From positions 108,706,501 to 108,770,500 of the forward strand of contig CM075353.1 of assembly GCA_037693485.1 (NCBI GenBank): a stretch of DNA of 64,000 nt, in the 5' to 3' direction. Of the stretch, positions 53,224-63,900 are shown piece by piece. Each line of letters begins with the position of its first letter. Position 1 is the first letter of the stretch. A program made the position numbers and the translations under genes. Source of the DNA: Kitagawia praeruptora (Eukaryota > Streptophyta > Magnoliopsida > Apiales > Apiaceae). Under the pieces are notes generated by a model. It had not been told where the DNA came from, did not search any database, and saw only the letters and a program-made list of their open reading frames with translations.

Positions 53224-54876
53224 CTACCCCATGTTCCCTCTTTTGATTTGATCTTCAATGAAGTATTTAAGGGACAAGCAATTTTCTGTTGTATGACCAT
53301 GAGTCCCGTGGTATTCACATTGCTTGTGTGTCGGGCGCTTCTCGGGTGCCGTGATCATCGGCTTGGGCGGATAAAAATATGGTTTGTCGCGGACCTCTTT
53401 CAGAATATCAGCCCGTGTTCGGCTGAGTGGAGTCCACTCCGGCTCCGGCTTTGGTTCAGCTTTGGGTGGTTTAGCGGGCTTTGAGTCCGGACTAACAGTT
53501 ACTGCAGCTGGTTCTGAGATCCTTTCGAAGACCGATGGTTGTGAATTTTGGATATAATTTGTTTGTCTGTTGGGCTTGAATCGCTTGTCAGGTTGATAAC
53601 CACCCCGAGAGCGGTCATCGCTGGCAGTCCGATGTGAAGAGTTTCCTTGGCGGGTCATTCTCATTGCCTGTAATACATCACTTTCTTTGATGAATCGTGC
53701 AGCCATGGCGTATGCTGCGGCCAGACTTTCAGGTTCCTTATTGATCAACTCATAGACGTATCTTTCATTTTGGTCCGGGTCCAGATTCCTCCGGAAAATG
53801 CTAAGAGCTTCTCGGTCATCCAACCGCGAGACTTTGTTTATTGCTTCCTGGAATCGTTTCATATAATCCGCGAGGGACTCATCATCATTTTGACGGATAG
53901 TCTCCAGATGGCACATGTGCAATTCATGAGTTCGGTTTGCTCTGAACCTCTTTAAAAAGGACTCACGGAATTCTTTCCACGAGCGAATACTTCGGGAAGG
54001 GATTCGACTGAACCACCTCTGAGCCCCTCCTTTTAAGGTTGACGCGAAAAACCTGCATTTGGTTATGTCATTGTAATAGTAGATAAGAGCAATCTGCTCA
54101 AAGTAATTAACATGCTCCTCTGGGTCCCCCAACCCATCAAAGGAGTCAAAGTTGTAATGCTTCAGGTTCTTTTGTCTGGGGATAGCTTCCAGAGATCGGC
54201 TGAACGGAGTCAAAGTCCCCTCAATTTCAAGTCCGGAGTCCTGCCCCACTTTCTTTTGTAGCTCATGAATCATTTGCATCAAATTGTCTTCGGGCTCGTC
54301 TTCGTCCGAGATTACCTCCGGACTGACTTCTCTTAGAATCCTTTTGGATCCAGACCTCCTGAAGATCCGGTCCTCTTCTTCCTGTATTCTTTTCTGTATT
54401 TTGAGTTCGAGCTTTGCTTCCTCTTCCTGTCTGATTTGTTCCTTTAGATCAGCCAGCTTTTTGAGTTTCTCAACTTCCTGGTTTTTGCTCTGAGCTTTAT
54501 TGGCTGTCTGTTTTTCTTTGCCTTTGTTACCGAGCCGGTCAAAGACAGACATCCTGGATCGATGAGAGTGTTGGGAGCCTTGGGAGTTTTCTGCCTGCTC
54601 CGGTTCAGGAGGTGGAGGTGCTCGGGTTGCTCTGAATACTCGGATTGCTTCCGCCAATTCCTCCCGGGTTAGATTTTGGAGATGCATCCCAGCTAGAGGC
54701 ACATCCGTGTATTTGTACTGATTTACCTCGATGTCAATTCGGGCATCGCCCGGTGCGATCTCTAGTCTCTGCACGACTGGAGGCACCTCGGTCGGAACCA
54801 ATGTCGGTTCCGGGGCTGTTTCGTGATCCCGCGCCCGGGTGTTGGCTCTTTGCGTAGATTTACTTCCCCTTACCAT
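53224..54876 (-). CDS. Element B gag
   Basis: 550 residues from ATG 54876 (MVRGSKSTQRANTRARD). A Lys/Glu-rich coiled segment (residues about 120-190) precedes the Retrotrans_gag core (GDPEEHVNYFEQIALIYYYN, FFASTLKGGAQRWFSRIPSR, ESLADYMKRFQEAINKVSRL). The end carries a zinc-knuckle variant CEYHGTHGHTTENC, followed by LSLKYFIEDQIKRG. It ends at TAG 53224-53226. Pol is in the same frame after it, with no other stop. At the corresponding place element A reads GNLSQYLPR where B reads GNMG-stop-YIAR, so the TAG could be a mutated Gln codon or a real gag-pol recoding site. Confidence 0.92.
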   Translation of the reverse strand: MVRGSKSTQRANTRARDHETAPEPTLVPTEVPPVVQRLEIAPGDARIDIEVNQYKYTDVPLAGMHLQNLTREELAEAIRVFRATRAPPPPEPEQAENSQGSQHSHRSRMSVFDRLGNKGKEKQTANKAQSKNQEVEKLKKLADLKEQIRQEEEAKLELKIQKRIQEEEDRIFRRSGSKRILREVSPEVISDEDEPEDNLMQMIHELQKKVGQDSGLEIEGTLTPFSRSLEAIPRQKNLKHYNFDSFDGLGDPEEHVNYFEQIALIYYYNDITKCRFFASTLKGGAQRWFSRIPSRSIRSWKEFRESFLKRFRANRTHELHMCHLETIRQNDDESLADYMKRFQEAINKVSRLDDREALSIFRRNLDPDQNERYVYELINKEPESLAAAYAMAARFIKESDVLQAMRMTRQGNSSHRTASDDRSRGGYQPDKRFKPNRQTNYIQNSQPSVFERISEPAAVTVSPDSKPAKPPKAEPKPEPEWTPLSRTRADILKEVRDKPYFYPPKPMITAPEKRPTHKQCEYHGTHGHTTENCLSLKYFIEDQIKRGNMG

Positions 54877-55252
54877 GATTCAAACTTCTCAAGCAGGATG
54901 ATTCACAAAGCAACAATTATAACAAATCTATATTGTGCTCTGTATAAGATAACTTGAATATGGGCTCAATACTCAAATGAAATCAAAAGGCGGTATATAT
55001 AGGTACTTAACCACTGGTTCAGATCTAAATTTCAGTTGAGCTTAGAAATTGAAAAATTGCAATTTTATCACAGATCTGGGTTAACAGAAGCTAGACGGGA
55101 CTAAAAACATGCATATAAAGTCGGAAGGTATAAAGGTTGCATTTTTATCAAAGGTTGAGGTGTTTTAGATCTTACTGGTTTTGGTTAGGACCCTTTTTCA
55201 AGAGTTTGTCGCTGGAGTTGAGTCCAGTGGCACCTAGACCAAAGGACAGAGT

Positions 55253-55270
55253 CCCCTCCTTCTAGCGCCA
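55253..55270 (-). other. Element B primer-binding site
   Basis: TGGCGCTAGAAGGAGGGG on the minus strand, one base inside the LTR. It would pair with a tRNA 3' end reading ...CTAGCGCCA. Confidence 0.8.
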
Positions 55271-55271
55271 A

Positions 55272-55903
55272 TGATAACTCTATATTCCGATCTGGTGTTC
55301 CCTCCGCCGTCCTAAAGCCCGGAAAGCGGTGTAGCTGGTGGTTGGGACTCTGCAAAACAATGCCGGGAGGGGGGTTTGGACCCGCGGCACCTCCGGCGTG
55401 AGAATGAGTGACGGCGTTGGAAAATCAAAGACAAGAATCAGAGTATCTAATTACGGAGGGTGTATGTGTATGAGTGTGTGTAGAGAGAACGTAACCCCCA
55501 AACCTTCTTTTCTGGGTCTATTTATAGTCCCAGAATTAGGGTTTCGGGGTTGGTACCTTAAATCATGGGCGTCCAATCCTAGGTAGGTAGGACACCTGGG
55601 ACGTGTAGATGCACGACACCTGTCCAGGAGAATAATTGTGGGAAAGTGTGTCCGCCCCCTTTTCGAGTGTGTCCTCCTCATTCTTGTATTATGCTCATTA
55701 TTGGTAATCATTAGCTGTCGTTTTTAGTTGGGACCCTTTGATGGTGACAGGAGCCTTGGGATGCCACGTGCTCTATTGTCTCGCACCGGAGTAACGTCAC
55801 GGATCTGGAGCGTACCCGGGCCTAACAATGGTGACGTATCTCCGGATTCGGTAGCTGTCGCAGGCCCGGATAGCCATTCCGGCTTGTAGAGGGTATCCTA
55901 TCA
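55272..55903 (-). repeat. Element B 5' LTR with TATA, G-box and TGACGT motifs
   Basis: In transcription order from 55903: TGACGT-type motifs near 55832 and 55793, CACGTG at about 55764 and TATAAATA at 55519-55526. These are bZIP-type sites upstream of the LTR promoter, seen directly; regulation by them is inferred. Confidence 0.9.
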
Positions 55904-56635
55904 GTACTCTTCTTGTCAAAGGGCCTTGGTTTTCTAATATGGACATGTTATTGACAGTTGATCCAGCCAATATATGCCACATATATTAGGCCAAAACTTT
56001 GTAATTTTTTACGAAGGAGATGATTTTAAACAAATTTTTGATTTTTTGGGAGATGGTATTATGAATTCTAGAGCGGGATCATGGACGGATCAGAGTAGCT
56101 AGGCATGCTCAAATCCTGTATAATCATCATCGATTCCGCCAGTTGTGATGAGAGTACAAGCCAAGAGAAGGTTTAAAATGGGCGACTCCCAGTCATTGAT
56201 CATGTTTCCAAACAAGATCAAGTTGTGGAAAGCACAACGTGTTTCAAAGGCTCATTTTATGTAACTTGCAAATTTGTCACGGGCTAAGACCCAATGTGGC
56301 TCTCCATTAATTTTCCAGAAATTCCATTTAATTACTAAAGCCAGGGATGAAGCTGAAGAATTGATATTCACACGCCATATCATGCCTCTGTCAATGTGGA
56401 AGTTTTTGAGGTGGCTAGGTGGGATCAGAGAAGAAAATGCGTGAAGCTCAAAACTATTGACCAAGTTCGGTATTCATACATATCGAAAAGAAGGTAAGAA
56501 CTAAGCAGTGAAGGATACAAGTTGATAGAGGACGAGGATGAAGTGGGAGCTAATCTTTTGACATTGTACGTAACTGAAGAGGATAAGTCACTAGCATTGG
56601 ATGACAATGACAATTTCGTGAAAGATATAGGCTGA
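55904..56635 (+). pseudogene. CYP96-like P450 pseudogene, right part
   Basis: Continues the P450 after element B with frameshifts: GPWFSNMDMLLTVDPANI, then DDFKQIFDFLGDGIMNS, then FTRHIMPLSMWKFLRWLG, and near 56510-56635 ELSSEGYKLIEDEDEVGANL, LTLYVTEEDKSLALDDNDN and FVKDIG. These match successive parts of CYP96A proteins up to just before the I-helix. The I-helix, ExxR and heme-binding Cys region are missing. The gene was truncated independently of element B. Confidence 0.85.
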
Positions 56636-56712
56636 GAGCAGAGAGGCGGAAGAACCCTAATTGAGAGCAGAGAGGCGGAAGAACCACTATTGAGAGCAGA
56701 GAGGCGAATTAG
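56634..56712. repeat. Three tandem 29-bp repeats at the P450 break
   Basis: GAGAGCAGAGAGGCGGAAGA starts at 56634, 56663 and 56692 (the last is partial), immediately where P450 similarity ends. From 56713 to 57675 nothing gene-like was recognised. Confidence 0.8.
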
Positions 56713-57675
56713 TGTATAAGTTATGGTCTGTAATTTGATTTTTTTTATTTGGGCTGGACTTGCATTGCACATGGACTTAAGTTTATTGATTTTATTTTAG
56801 TATGGGCCTGATTTGGTATATTATAAAAACAAGCCCAAAGAATGAAAAAAAAAAAACTGACTAAATTAATTTTTTATTTTTTGAAAATTTGAGAATATCA
56901 CTAAATTAGATATATCTTTACATCCGTAAGGTTGGATCGTCGAGAAATACTATAAAAAATATATAAAAATATATAAACAACAATTCGTGACAAAGCACTA
57001 GTGACTTTTACTCAAATGAAAGAGGTTGCAGCTGCATTGACCTATGATTACAATTTCCATCTGGTGGAATTGAAGGACATATGTAGCCACTCTCCTAATC
57101 TTTCTATGATTCTTTATATGCAGCACGGACTAAGGGTTAGGATTACAGACAGATGGTCCTGAGATGAATAGCTATATGGATAATCGTAATAGTATTTGTA
57201 TTGGTTCAAATAATCGGCCGGTAGAATATGTGTGATGCGTAATCCTCCAAGTGATTAATTGTAATGTTGTACCAATTATCTCCCAAAACAATCAGTGTAT
57301 CTGCTTTAATTTTTACTAAATCTGATAGATAAATGAGATGTGCAATCAGAATGTCGTTAAGAATGCTTTTCTTGAGCAAATTCTAAAAGGGATGTACAGT
57401 AATCAGTTGCTTTGCTTTAGCTAATTCGTCTTGTTTTAAGAAGCAAAATCTGTTGTGATGGTTTTTCTCACACTTTTAATGATTAATTACTCAAAAAACA
57501 AAATGAAGAGTTACTCAAACAATGTAAACAATTAAAATTCTGTAAAGTGTGCATATTCTGTAACAATACTCTCAAACTCATAGTTAAATACACAAAAGAC
57601 CCTTACTTGTTTCGAACAACAAACAATATTAAACTTAATAACATTACATATAACAATCCTAAAGCAGCTTCACTC

Positions 57676-58119
57676 TCAAGCGATTTTCACCTCAATCGTC
57701 TTAGGCTTCTTCGGCTCCGGAGGCGGCAACTTCTCAACCGTAACAGCCAAAACACCGTCCTGACAAACAGCGTTGATATTCTCTAAATTGGCATTAAGAG
57801 GCAATACAAATTTTCTCGTAAACTTGCCAAGTTTCCTCTCCATTCTCACATACTTCACACCTTCATTCTCCTCCTCTCTCTTTCTCTCACCGCATACAAC
57901 TAGCACATTATTTTCCTCCACATGTACCTTAATATCGCCTGACTTGAGCCCTGGCATGTCCACCATGAACACGTAGGAATTCGGATACTCTTTCACGTCC
58001 GCTGGAATCGAAGCCATTGCTTTCACGTCACGGACAGTATTACATGCAAGATTAGATTTTTTGTCGTCGTTGAGAATGTGGTTGAAGGTGTTGACAAGTG
58101 GATGGAATCTGAAATCCAT
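57676..58119 (-). CDS. Class II cytosolic small heat-shock protein (HSP17/18-CII)
   Basis: An intact, intronless gene of 147 residues from MDFRFHPLV, the conserved class II start. An in-frame ATG 33 bp upstream is not preferred because it adds residues the family lacks. The alpha-crystallin domain runs from ADVKEYPNSYVFMVDMPGLK through KVHVEENNVLVVCGERKREE, VKYVRMERKLGKFTRKFVLP to NINAVCQDGVLAVTVEKLP. The tail PPPEPKKPKTIEVKIA contains the I-x-V anchor. Class II sHSPs form dodecamers and bind unfolding proteins in the cytosol under heat. Upstream heat-shock elements and a TATA box support stress induction. This is one of the few clearly working genes in the window. Confidence 0.96.
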   Translation of the reverse strand: MDFRFHPLVNTFNHILNDDKKSNLACNTVRDVKAMASIPADVKEYPNSYVFMVDMPGLKSGDIKVHVEENNVLVVCGERKREEENEGVKYVRMERKLGKFTRKFVLPLNANLENINAVCQDGVLAVTVEKLPPPEPKKPKTIEVKIA

Positions 58120-58200
58120 TGAATAATAAGTGCTCAAGATTATAGTTTGCACAAACGACTTCGATATGAATTGAATTCTTGAATGAGAAGAGAGGAAGAA

Positions 58201-58206
58201 TTTATA
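58201..58206 (-). promoter_or_regulatory. TATA box of the sHSP gene
   Basis: TATAAA on the minus strand, 81 bp before the ATG. Confidence 0.75.
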
Positions 58207-58226
58207 GGGGGGAATAGAAGAGGTAC

Positions 58227-58272
58227 GAAGATTCTAGAAGGATCGAAGAGAAGCTTCTGGCAACTTCGGGAA
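58227..58272 (-). promoter_or_regulatory. Heat-shock element cluster
   Basis: Just upstream of the TATA box: GAAGATTCTAGAA (58227-58239) gives three alternating units, GAAGCTTC (58250-58257) gives two, and TTCGGGAA (58265-58272) gives two more. HSF trimers bind such arrays of nGAAn in alternating orientation. Confidence 0.85.
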
Positions 58273-58823
58273 GGATCTGACGGAAAATGCTGTGTTCAAA
58301 CTGATGCTTGAGAAGTTGATTGTTTAGTGTTCTGTGTTCACATGCGTACACCATAGTTGATTTCTCATTTTTCACGTAAGCTTGTAATCGGGCCTCAGGC
58401 CTCAACTAGTGTGGGCTATTAAAAGGCCCAGGCCTCAACTAGTGTGGGCTATTTAAATGCCCAACAACTCAACAAGTTAAAGCTGAATCAAAAGCTTGAG
58501 TTCGTAGTTTGATAAATTAGCTCATTATTAATTACTGGTCATTTTTGTTTGTATGTTTCTAAATCAAAATAATTATGTCCGTGATTTAACTGAATTTTTT
58601 ATTTTTATATTTTAAAAAAATTATTATTTTAAAAAACTAACCTAAAATAAAAAAAAATACTCCTATTGACATTTAAATTTGAATTTAAATGAACCCTCTT
58701 CCTCTGTGTCACGCATTTAAAAGTTCGGGAATGGGATAATGTGACGAAAATTTAATGAGGAAAATTTAATGAGGAGTGAGGACGATGCTTCCATCATTCT
58801 TGGTATGCCTGAGACAGTGTCAT

Positions 58824-58984
58824 ATCCTCTGTCCCCTTCATTGTGTCCTCTGTGTCCCCTATATAAAATGAGTGCCCCTTGCGGGGCCCATTATAAGATA
58901 AATGGAAATAAAATATTTTATTTCCATTTATCTTACAATGGGCCCCGCCAGGAGCACGGGGACACAATGAAGGAGGCAGAGGAT
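58824..58984. mobile_element. Fold-back MITE with perfect central palindrome
   Basis: The ends ATCCTCTG and CAGAGGAT are inverted and the arms match through CTTCATTGTGTCC. The centre 58897-58932 is a perfect 36-base palindrome (arms GATAAATGGAAATAAAAT). It contains AATGGGCCCCGCCAGGAGCA, shared in part with two other MITEs here. The stretch 58985-60948 is AT-rich, with no supported gene apart from a possible upstream UTR or intron of the BRO1 gene. Confidence 0.75.
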
Positions 58985-60948
58985 CCTCTCACCCTTATTT
59001 AATACGGAGTATCTTATAAGAAGTAAATACGATGTGATCATGAAAATAATAGATATAATGACATAATTTGAAAATTTGAATTAAGTCAAAATAAAACTTA
59101 TCCATTTGTTAATCTCTTAGTGGGCGGAATTTAATTTAATGAGAGATTTCTACACATTATTCTAAAAATCGGTGATTAATTGGAATTAAGCATCGATTAA
59201 TTTCGATTTCATGGATTATTGCATTGATTAATAATTCAAATATTTGATTAATTATTTTGATTAATTTCCAAATATCCAATTAATTTTTAAATAATATTTT
59301 TACCGATTAAATCTGATTACCGTTTGTTTAGTGTTTTTAATTTCTGAATATGTCCACATAATCTTACCACTTAAATACAAATTTCCGGCCTAACCATTAA
59401 GATGAGAAGGATGTGAAGGTGACCTCTGTACTAATCTGTAATGTATGATTTGGTTCAATTTAGTTCACATGATTTAATTATAAAATAAATAACTGTTAAA
59501 TTTTTGATAAATATTACATTTAATATTAAGTTATTTTTCTTTTTAAAGTATTCTACTAAATGAACAATATTCGAATTTCACCAAAAACAAATTTAAATTT
59601 TATATTTTTAGTTGTTAATTCTAAATAACTATTATTATCACTAAAAAAATATGAAAATTCTATACGGAACCAATGTAATTTTGACTTTTTTATTTGGTAC
59701 CATCACATAATCAACATTATTGACTTTTATTCATGATGCATTCGTACATTTGATTTTTAGTATATAATACTCTTCTGTTAAGTAAAAAGTAATAAAATTG
59801 ATTTCACATCATAAAACAAATTGTATATTTAAAATTTTTTCAAGAAATTTTTTTCCGAAAAATTATTTCCTAAAAAAAAAATTCCAGAAAAATTTCCTAC
59901 TAGAAATTTTAACCACAGGATCCTTATTCTCTTTATATTATACGTATTAAAAATGATTTAAAAGAGTCTTGAAGATTTTTATCCATGAATTCCTTTGAAG
60001 TTTTACTGTTTGAGGCTTACTTTGCAAAAACATACAGTCTTTGATCCTTTAATTAACCTATCCTAATTCACAAATTACAGCTAATGGGTCTGGCAAGAAT
60101 AATTTTCATTTTATTTTTTAAATTTAAATTGTGTGGGGAAATATATTTTTTTTATGAACTGAAAGTGATCAATTGTTGCATATTTGTTACTTTTCTATGT
60201 AGGGTTTTGAATTTCTTGATAAGAATCTGTGGTTTATTGATTCGTTTGATCGTATGTTTTGTTCTTGAATTAAGTCCAAAGTTAGTTATGGACTTATGGA
60301 TGTGTAAGTTTTCCTTGTGTCTGTTTGTGTAATTTTATAGCTTCATACAAATATAGATTGAAAAATGAAAGTATGTCAAATGTTTCTTGAAATGTCAAGA
60401 TTTCATATTGTGGTCATATTTCTTATGAAGATTTTTCACTATATAAGCAGAAGCTGCTAAAAAGTTTGACCTCATGTGCTGATCTTCTAACAATTAAAGC
60501 TAGGGTGAGCATATTGACCAGTATTATACACTTCTAAAGAGAGCTAGTTGTAGCATTGATCTACTTGACAATGCCCGTGACCTCCCCTGTTGCTTTGTTA
60601 GTTTGTTGGTTGATCATTTATTGAATCAATCGACCTATTTATAGGTTGTTCAATGGTAGCAACTTTTTAACTTTTCTTGTGACTCTAGTCGACATGATCA
60701 TTTGTTTCTGGTTTTCAGCATTTTATTTCCATGGTCCTTAAGGCTGTAAAATCACTTTCATCTTTGAATTGCAAAACTCAAGAAACTATATAATACAAAA
60801 GAGTTTACTTCTATTTTTGCCTCTTTTTTTTCAGGTCACTTTCATCTTATTTTTATTTACGTTGTATTGTTTAAACTGTTAAATAAAGGTGCATGGTTTG
60901 AAGTTTATAATTAGAGGGTGCTAGTAGAAGGAAGGTACGCTTCTGAAT

Positions 60949-63900
60949 ATGGGGTGCTTTGTGTCTACCACAAAGGAAACTGGTGGAAATCGAACGAGGC
61001 CAGGCAATATTGGTGATGTAACGGTGTTTGTTCCTGGTTTACGGATTCCAAAACCTGTTGATATACCTCAGTCACTCGGTGATCACCTATCTAAGAGTTT
61101 ACTGGAACGCCTCTCTGCTCTTAGAACCCGGATAGTTATTATGGCTGGTCAAGAAGGTCCAACAATCACAAGAACAAGAAGGAGAAGCATTAGCCAACAC
61201 GGTTAGTCTTTGTTACCCCTATATATTTTCTTATTAATTAAGAATGTGTTTTAATCCATATCTTCCACTATATGCAGGGCGTTCAGTACTAGGAGATCTT
61301 ATTCAGGCTCTTAATGATTATTTGCCGGTTCTTCTGGGATTGGTGAAAGATGGTAAATCTGTGCGAATAATTATTACTTGCATGTATGTGCTGTTAAATA
61401 TTAGCACTTGTAAATCATAGTTCCTTGAATCAAACTGCAGGAAGCCTATTGCAGAATAAGGTACAGTTTGTTTGGATTAATCAGGAGGACAGTGTGGAGG
61501 TAAACATTTCTTTATTAGGTTTAATATTGCATACATCGCATTTCGTATCTCTTGCTTACATTAAGAATGATCCTTGGAATATTAGGAAACAGCAATTTCT
61601 AGTGCTTGGTATGAAGTATTGTCAGTTTTGCACTTGATGGCAGCATTATCATTCTTGCAAGCTAACTTACTGCTTCTTCCCAGAATGTCCAGTGATGGCT
61701 TTCAGCCAAAGGTATCAGAAGGTGGGTACCAACTACAAACTTTCTGCACTCTATATATTCAGGCGTGCAAGGTTTTGTAGTAATGTATCTTAGCTCATTC
61801 ACCCCGAAAAATATATTCTAGAGATTAATTAGTGTGAAGCAGATGCATTTTGAAATCTGCTAGTACTCCCAAAAATCTGTGTATTTATTTTTATCCGTAA
61901 TCCACATTCTACAAAATTTTTACAGTAGTATAGTCATTTTGTCTTTCAAAGCTACAGAGACTTTTATACATGTGCTTGTCTTTCCTTACCTGTGCAAGAT
62001 GATCTAAGTTTAATCCATTTAGGATCACTAGCTGATGTTTTTATTTAAAAATATTTTCTAAGGTTGTGGTATTGTATATATACTGAATATCTCAGACCAG
62101 CAAGTAGAAGAAAGCCAAGAACATATTATGACATTAGGCTTTGGTGCATATCCAGTTTTGTATTGTTTTTAAGCAACAGTTTGTGACATTAGGCTTTGGC
62201 ATATCTAGTTTTGGATTGTTTCTAAGTAGAAGCGACAGTTTTCTTGAAAGAATTTTATGTCTTTGTGGTGAAACAGTGATTCTTATGCATGAAATATTTT
62301 ATTATAAAATTCCTATGAGCGTTCAACTTCAAAATATTGAAGCTCATGTAGAAATGGTTTATACTCAACTTTGAAACTGCAGATTAAAGACTACTGTTGA
62401 ACCTCCTCCAGATATTATTATTTATATTTAGATCCGAAAGCACAATAATATATGCTCCTGAGTCCTGACCTCCAAGAAACAGTGCATGTCTGAACATGGA
62501 TCTAAGGAAGCATAGGTTTTTAATGTTTATTCTACTAAATGATCTTGATCTGCAAAGAACTTTTGAATTCTCCTAGTTAATTGTAATTAATGTGATAGTC
62601 TTTCGCGAATTTGTATAGAAGAACCTATGAAGTTATTCTTTCTTTTACTAACTCGTGTCTCCTGTTTCTTCCATAAGTACATCTCCATGTGTTATGAAGG
62701 TTTTATTTGCCTTCAATCTTTTGTATGGCAGATAACAGGCGATCTTCCATCGATATCTTTCTGAAGGCAGCTGGGTACCTTGATTGTGCGGTTCGACACA
62801 TCCTTCCACAGTTACCTCCTGAACTCAGGTTAATAAATACAGCCCAATTCTTTGTGAATTGCAAGGATGCTTTTGTTTTAACATTTTTTATTTCAGGAGA
62901 GATCTGCCAGTCGACTTAGCTGAAGGAGTCCTACGTGCTCTCTGTCTTCAAGCACTGGGACAGGTATTAGCTCCTTCATTACCTGTTGTACTTTTTCCTT
63001 TTCTTTTTTTGTGCATAGCAGCAAGGGATACTTTGATCAACACCAGAAGTAGATTCGCCTTGTTTCCAATAATATATTTTGTACATAAAACTGATTCAAG
63101 CTGTCAATTGTAATAATGTCATCAACTAGATAACTGCTAAACCAGCCAAATTATTTTTTGGATGTGAAGACTCAGATCTTCTAAAGACGTAGCTTGTAAA
63201 GAAAGTGAAAAACTGCCTACTCATGGCCACAGTTGCTCCATACATCACATTTTGACCTACCACCATCCATTGTGGAAGTATTTCTACAATTAAAGTTAAT
63301 ACCTTAACTGTGTGATCTTGTTTCCACGACGTTCATCTGTTTCTTCTAATAATATCTATGATCTAGTATGTTACACTTTCTGTAGAGAGAGATGAATTTT
63401 TTTTCTCTCCCGGACTCCTAATATATATTTTCCAATCTTCAAATTTGGTTAGAGTGTGGATATACAACTTGGACTCGCAATTGATAGTGCAAAGGCCACT
63501 CTTGCAGTGAAACGTAGGCTGGCATGTGAGATGGGAAAGTACTGGCAACAGGTATTTACAGATGCTATTTTTATGTTCCAACTGTTTATATACTTCCATA
63601 GTTCCATTTTCTTTCCTACATCAATAGTTATTTAGGAAAGTATTGTTCATCCTTCTTCCTGTATAATATATAGGCACACGATAATATCACTAATCTTCCA
63701 TTAACAAATGGTTGGGGAGAAAAGCATAAACTCTTCGTGAAGTGGAAATACATCGAAGCAAGGGTAATTTTTCTGCGTTATGCATACACACTTTTCATTC
63801 ATACCTTGTTGCCTACCGTTTAGACTTTAAACTCCGTCACTACCTGTTACATTTTCTTTACTCAGATTCTGTCCTAGACATATTAATGCTGTTAAATATT

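Larger units (their letters stand above)
42702..55903 (-). mobile_element. Element B: young 13.2-kb Tat-like Ty3/gypsy retrotransposon
   Basis: Two 632-bp LTRs (42702-43333, 55272-55903) are flanked by perfect GTACT duplications (42697-42701, 55904-55908). By eye the LTRs differ at only two sites (about 0.3%), indicating a recent insertion. It runs leftward: primer site TGGCGCTAGAAGGAGGGG (55253-55270 reversed), gag (54876-53224), pol (to 49123), an 11-copy 111-bp array, then an antisense small ORF and an antisense spliced gene, and a PPT GAGTGGGGGGCAAA (reversed, 43334 on). The layout copies element A. Dual RNase H domains mark the Tat lineage. It landed in a CYP96-like pseudogene. Confidence 0.95.

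Noticed and set aside
60084..60332. 82-codon ORF upstream of the BRO1 gene
   Set aside because: Low-complexity hydrophobic translation of T-rich DNA, probably upstream intron or UTR.
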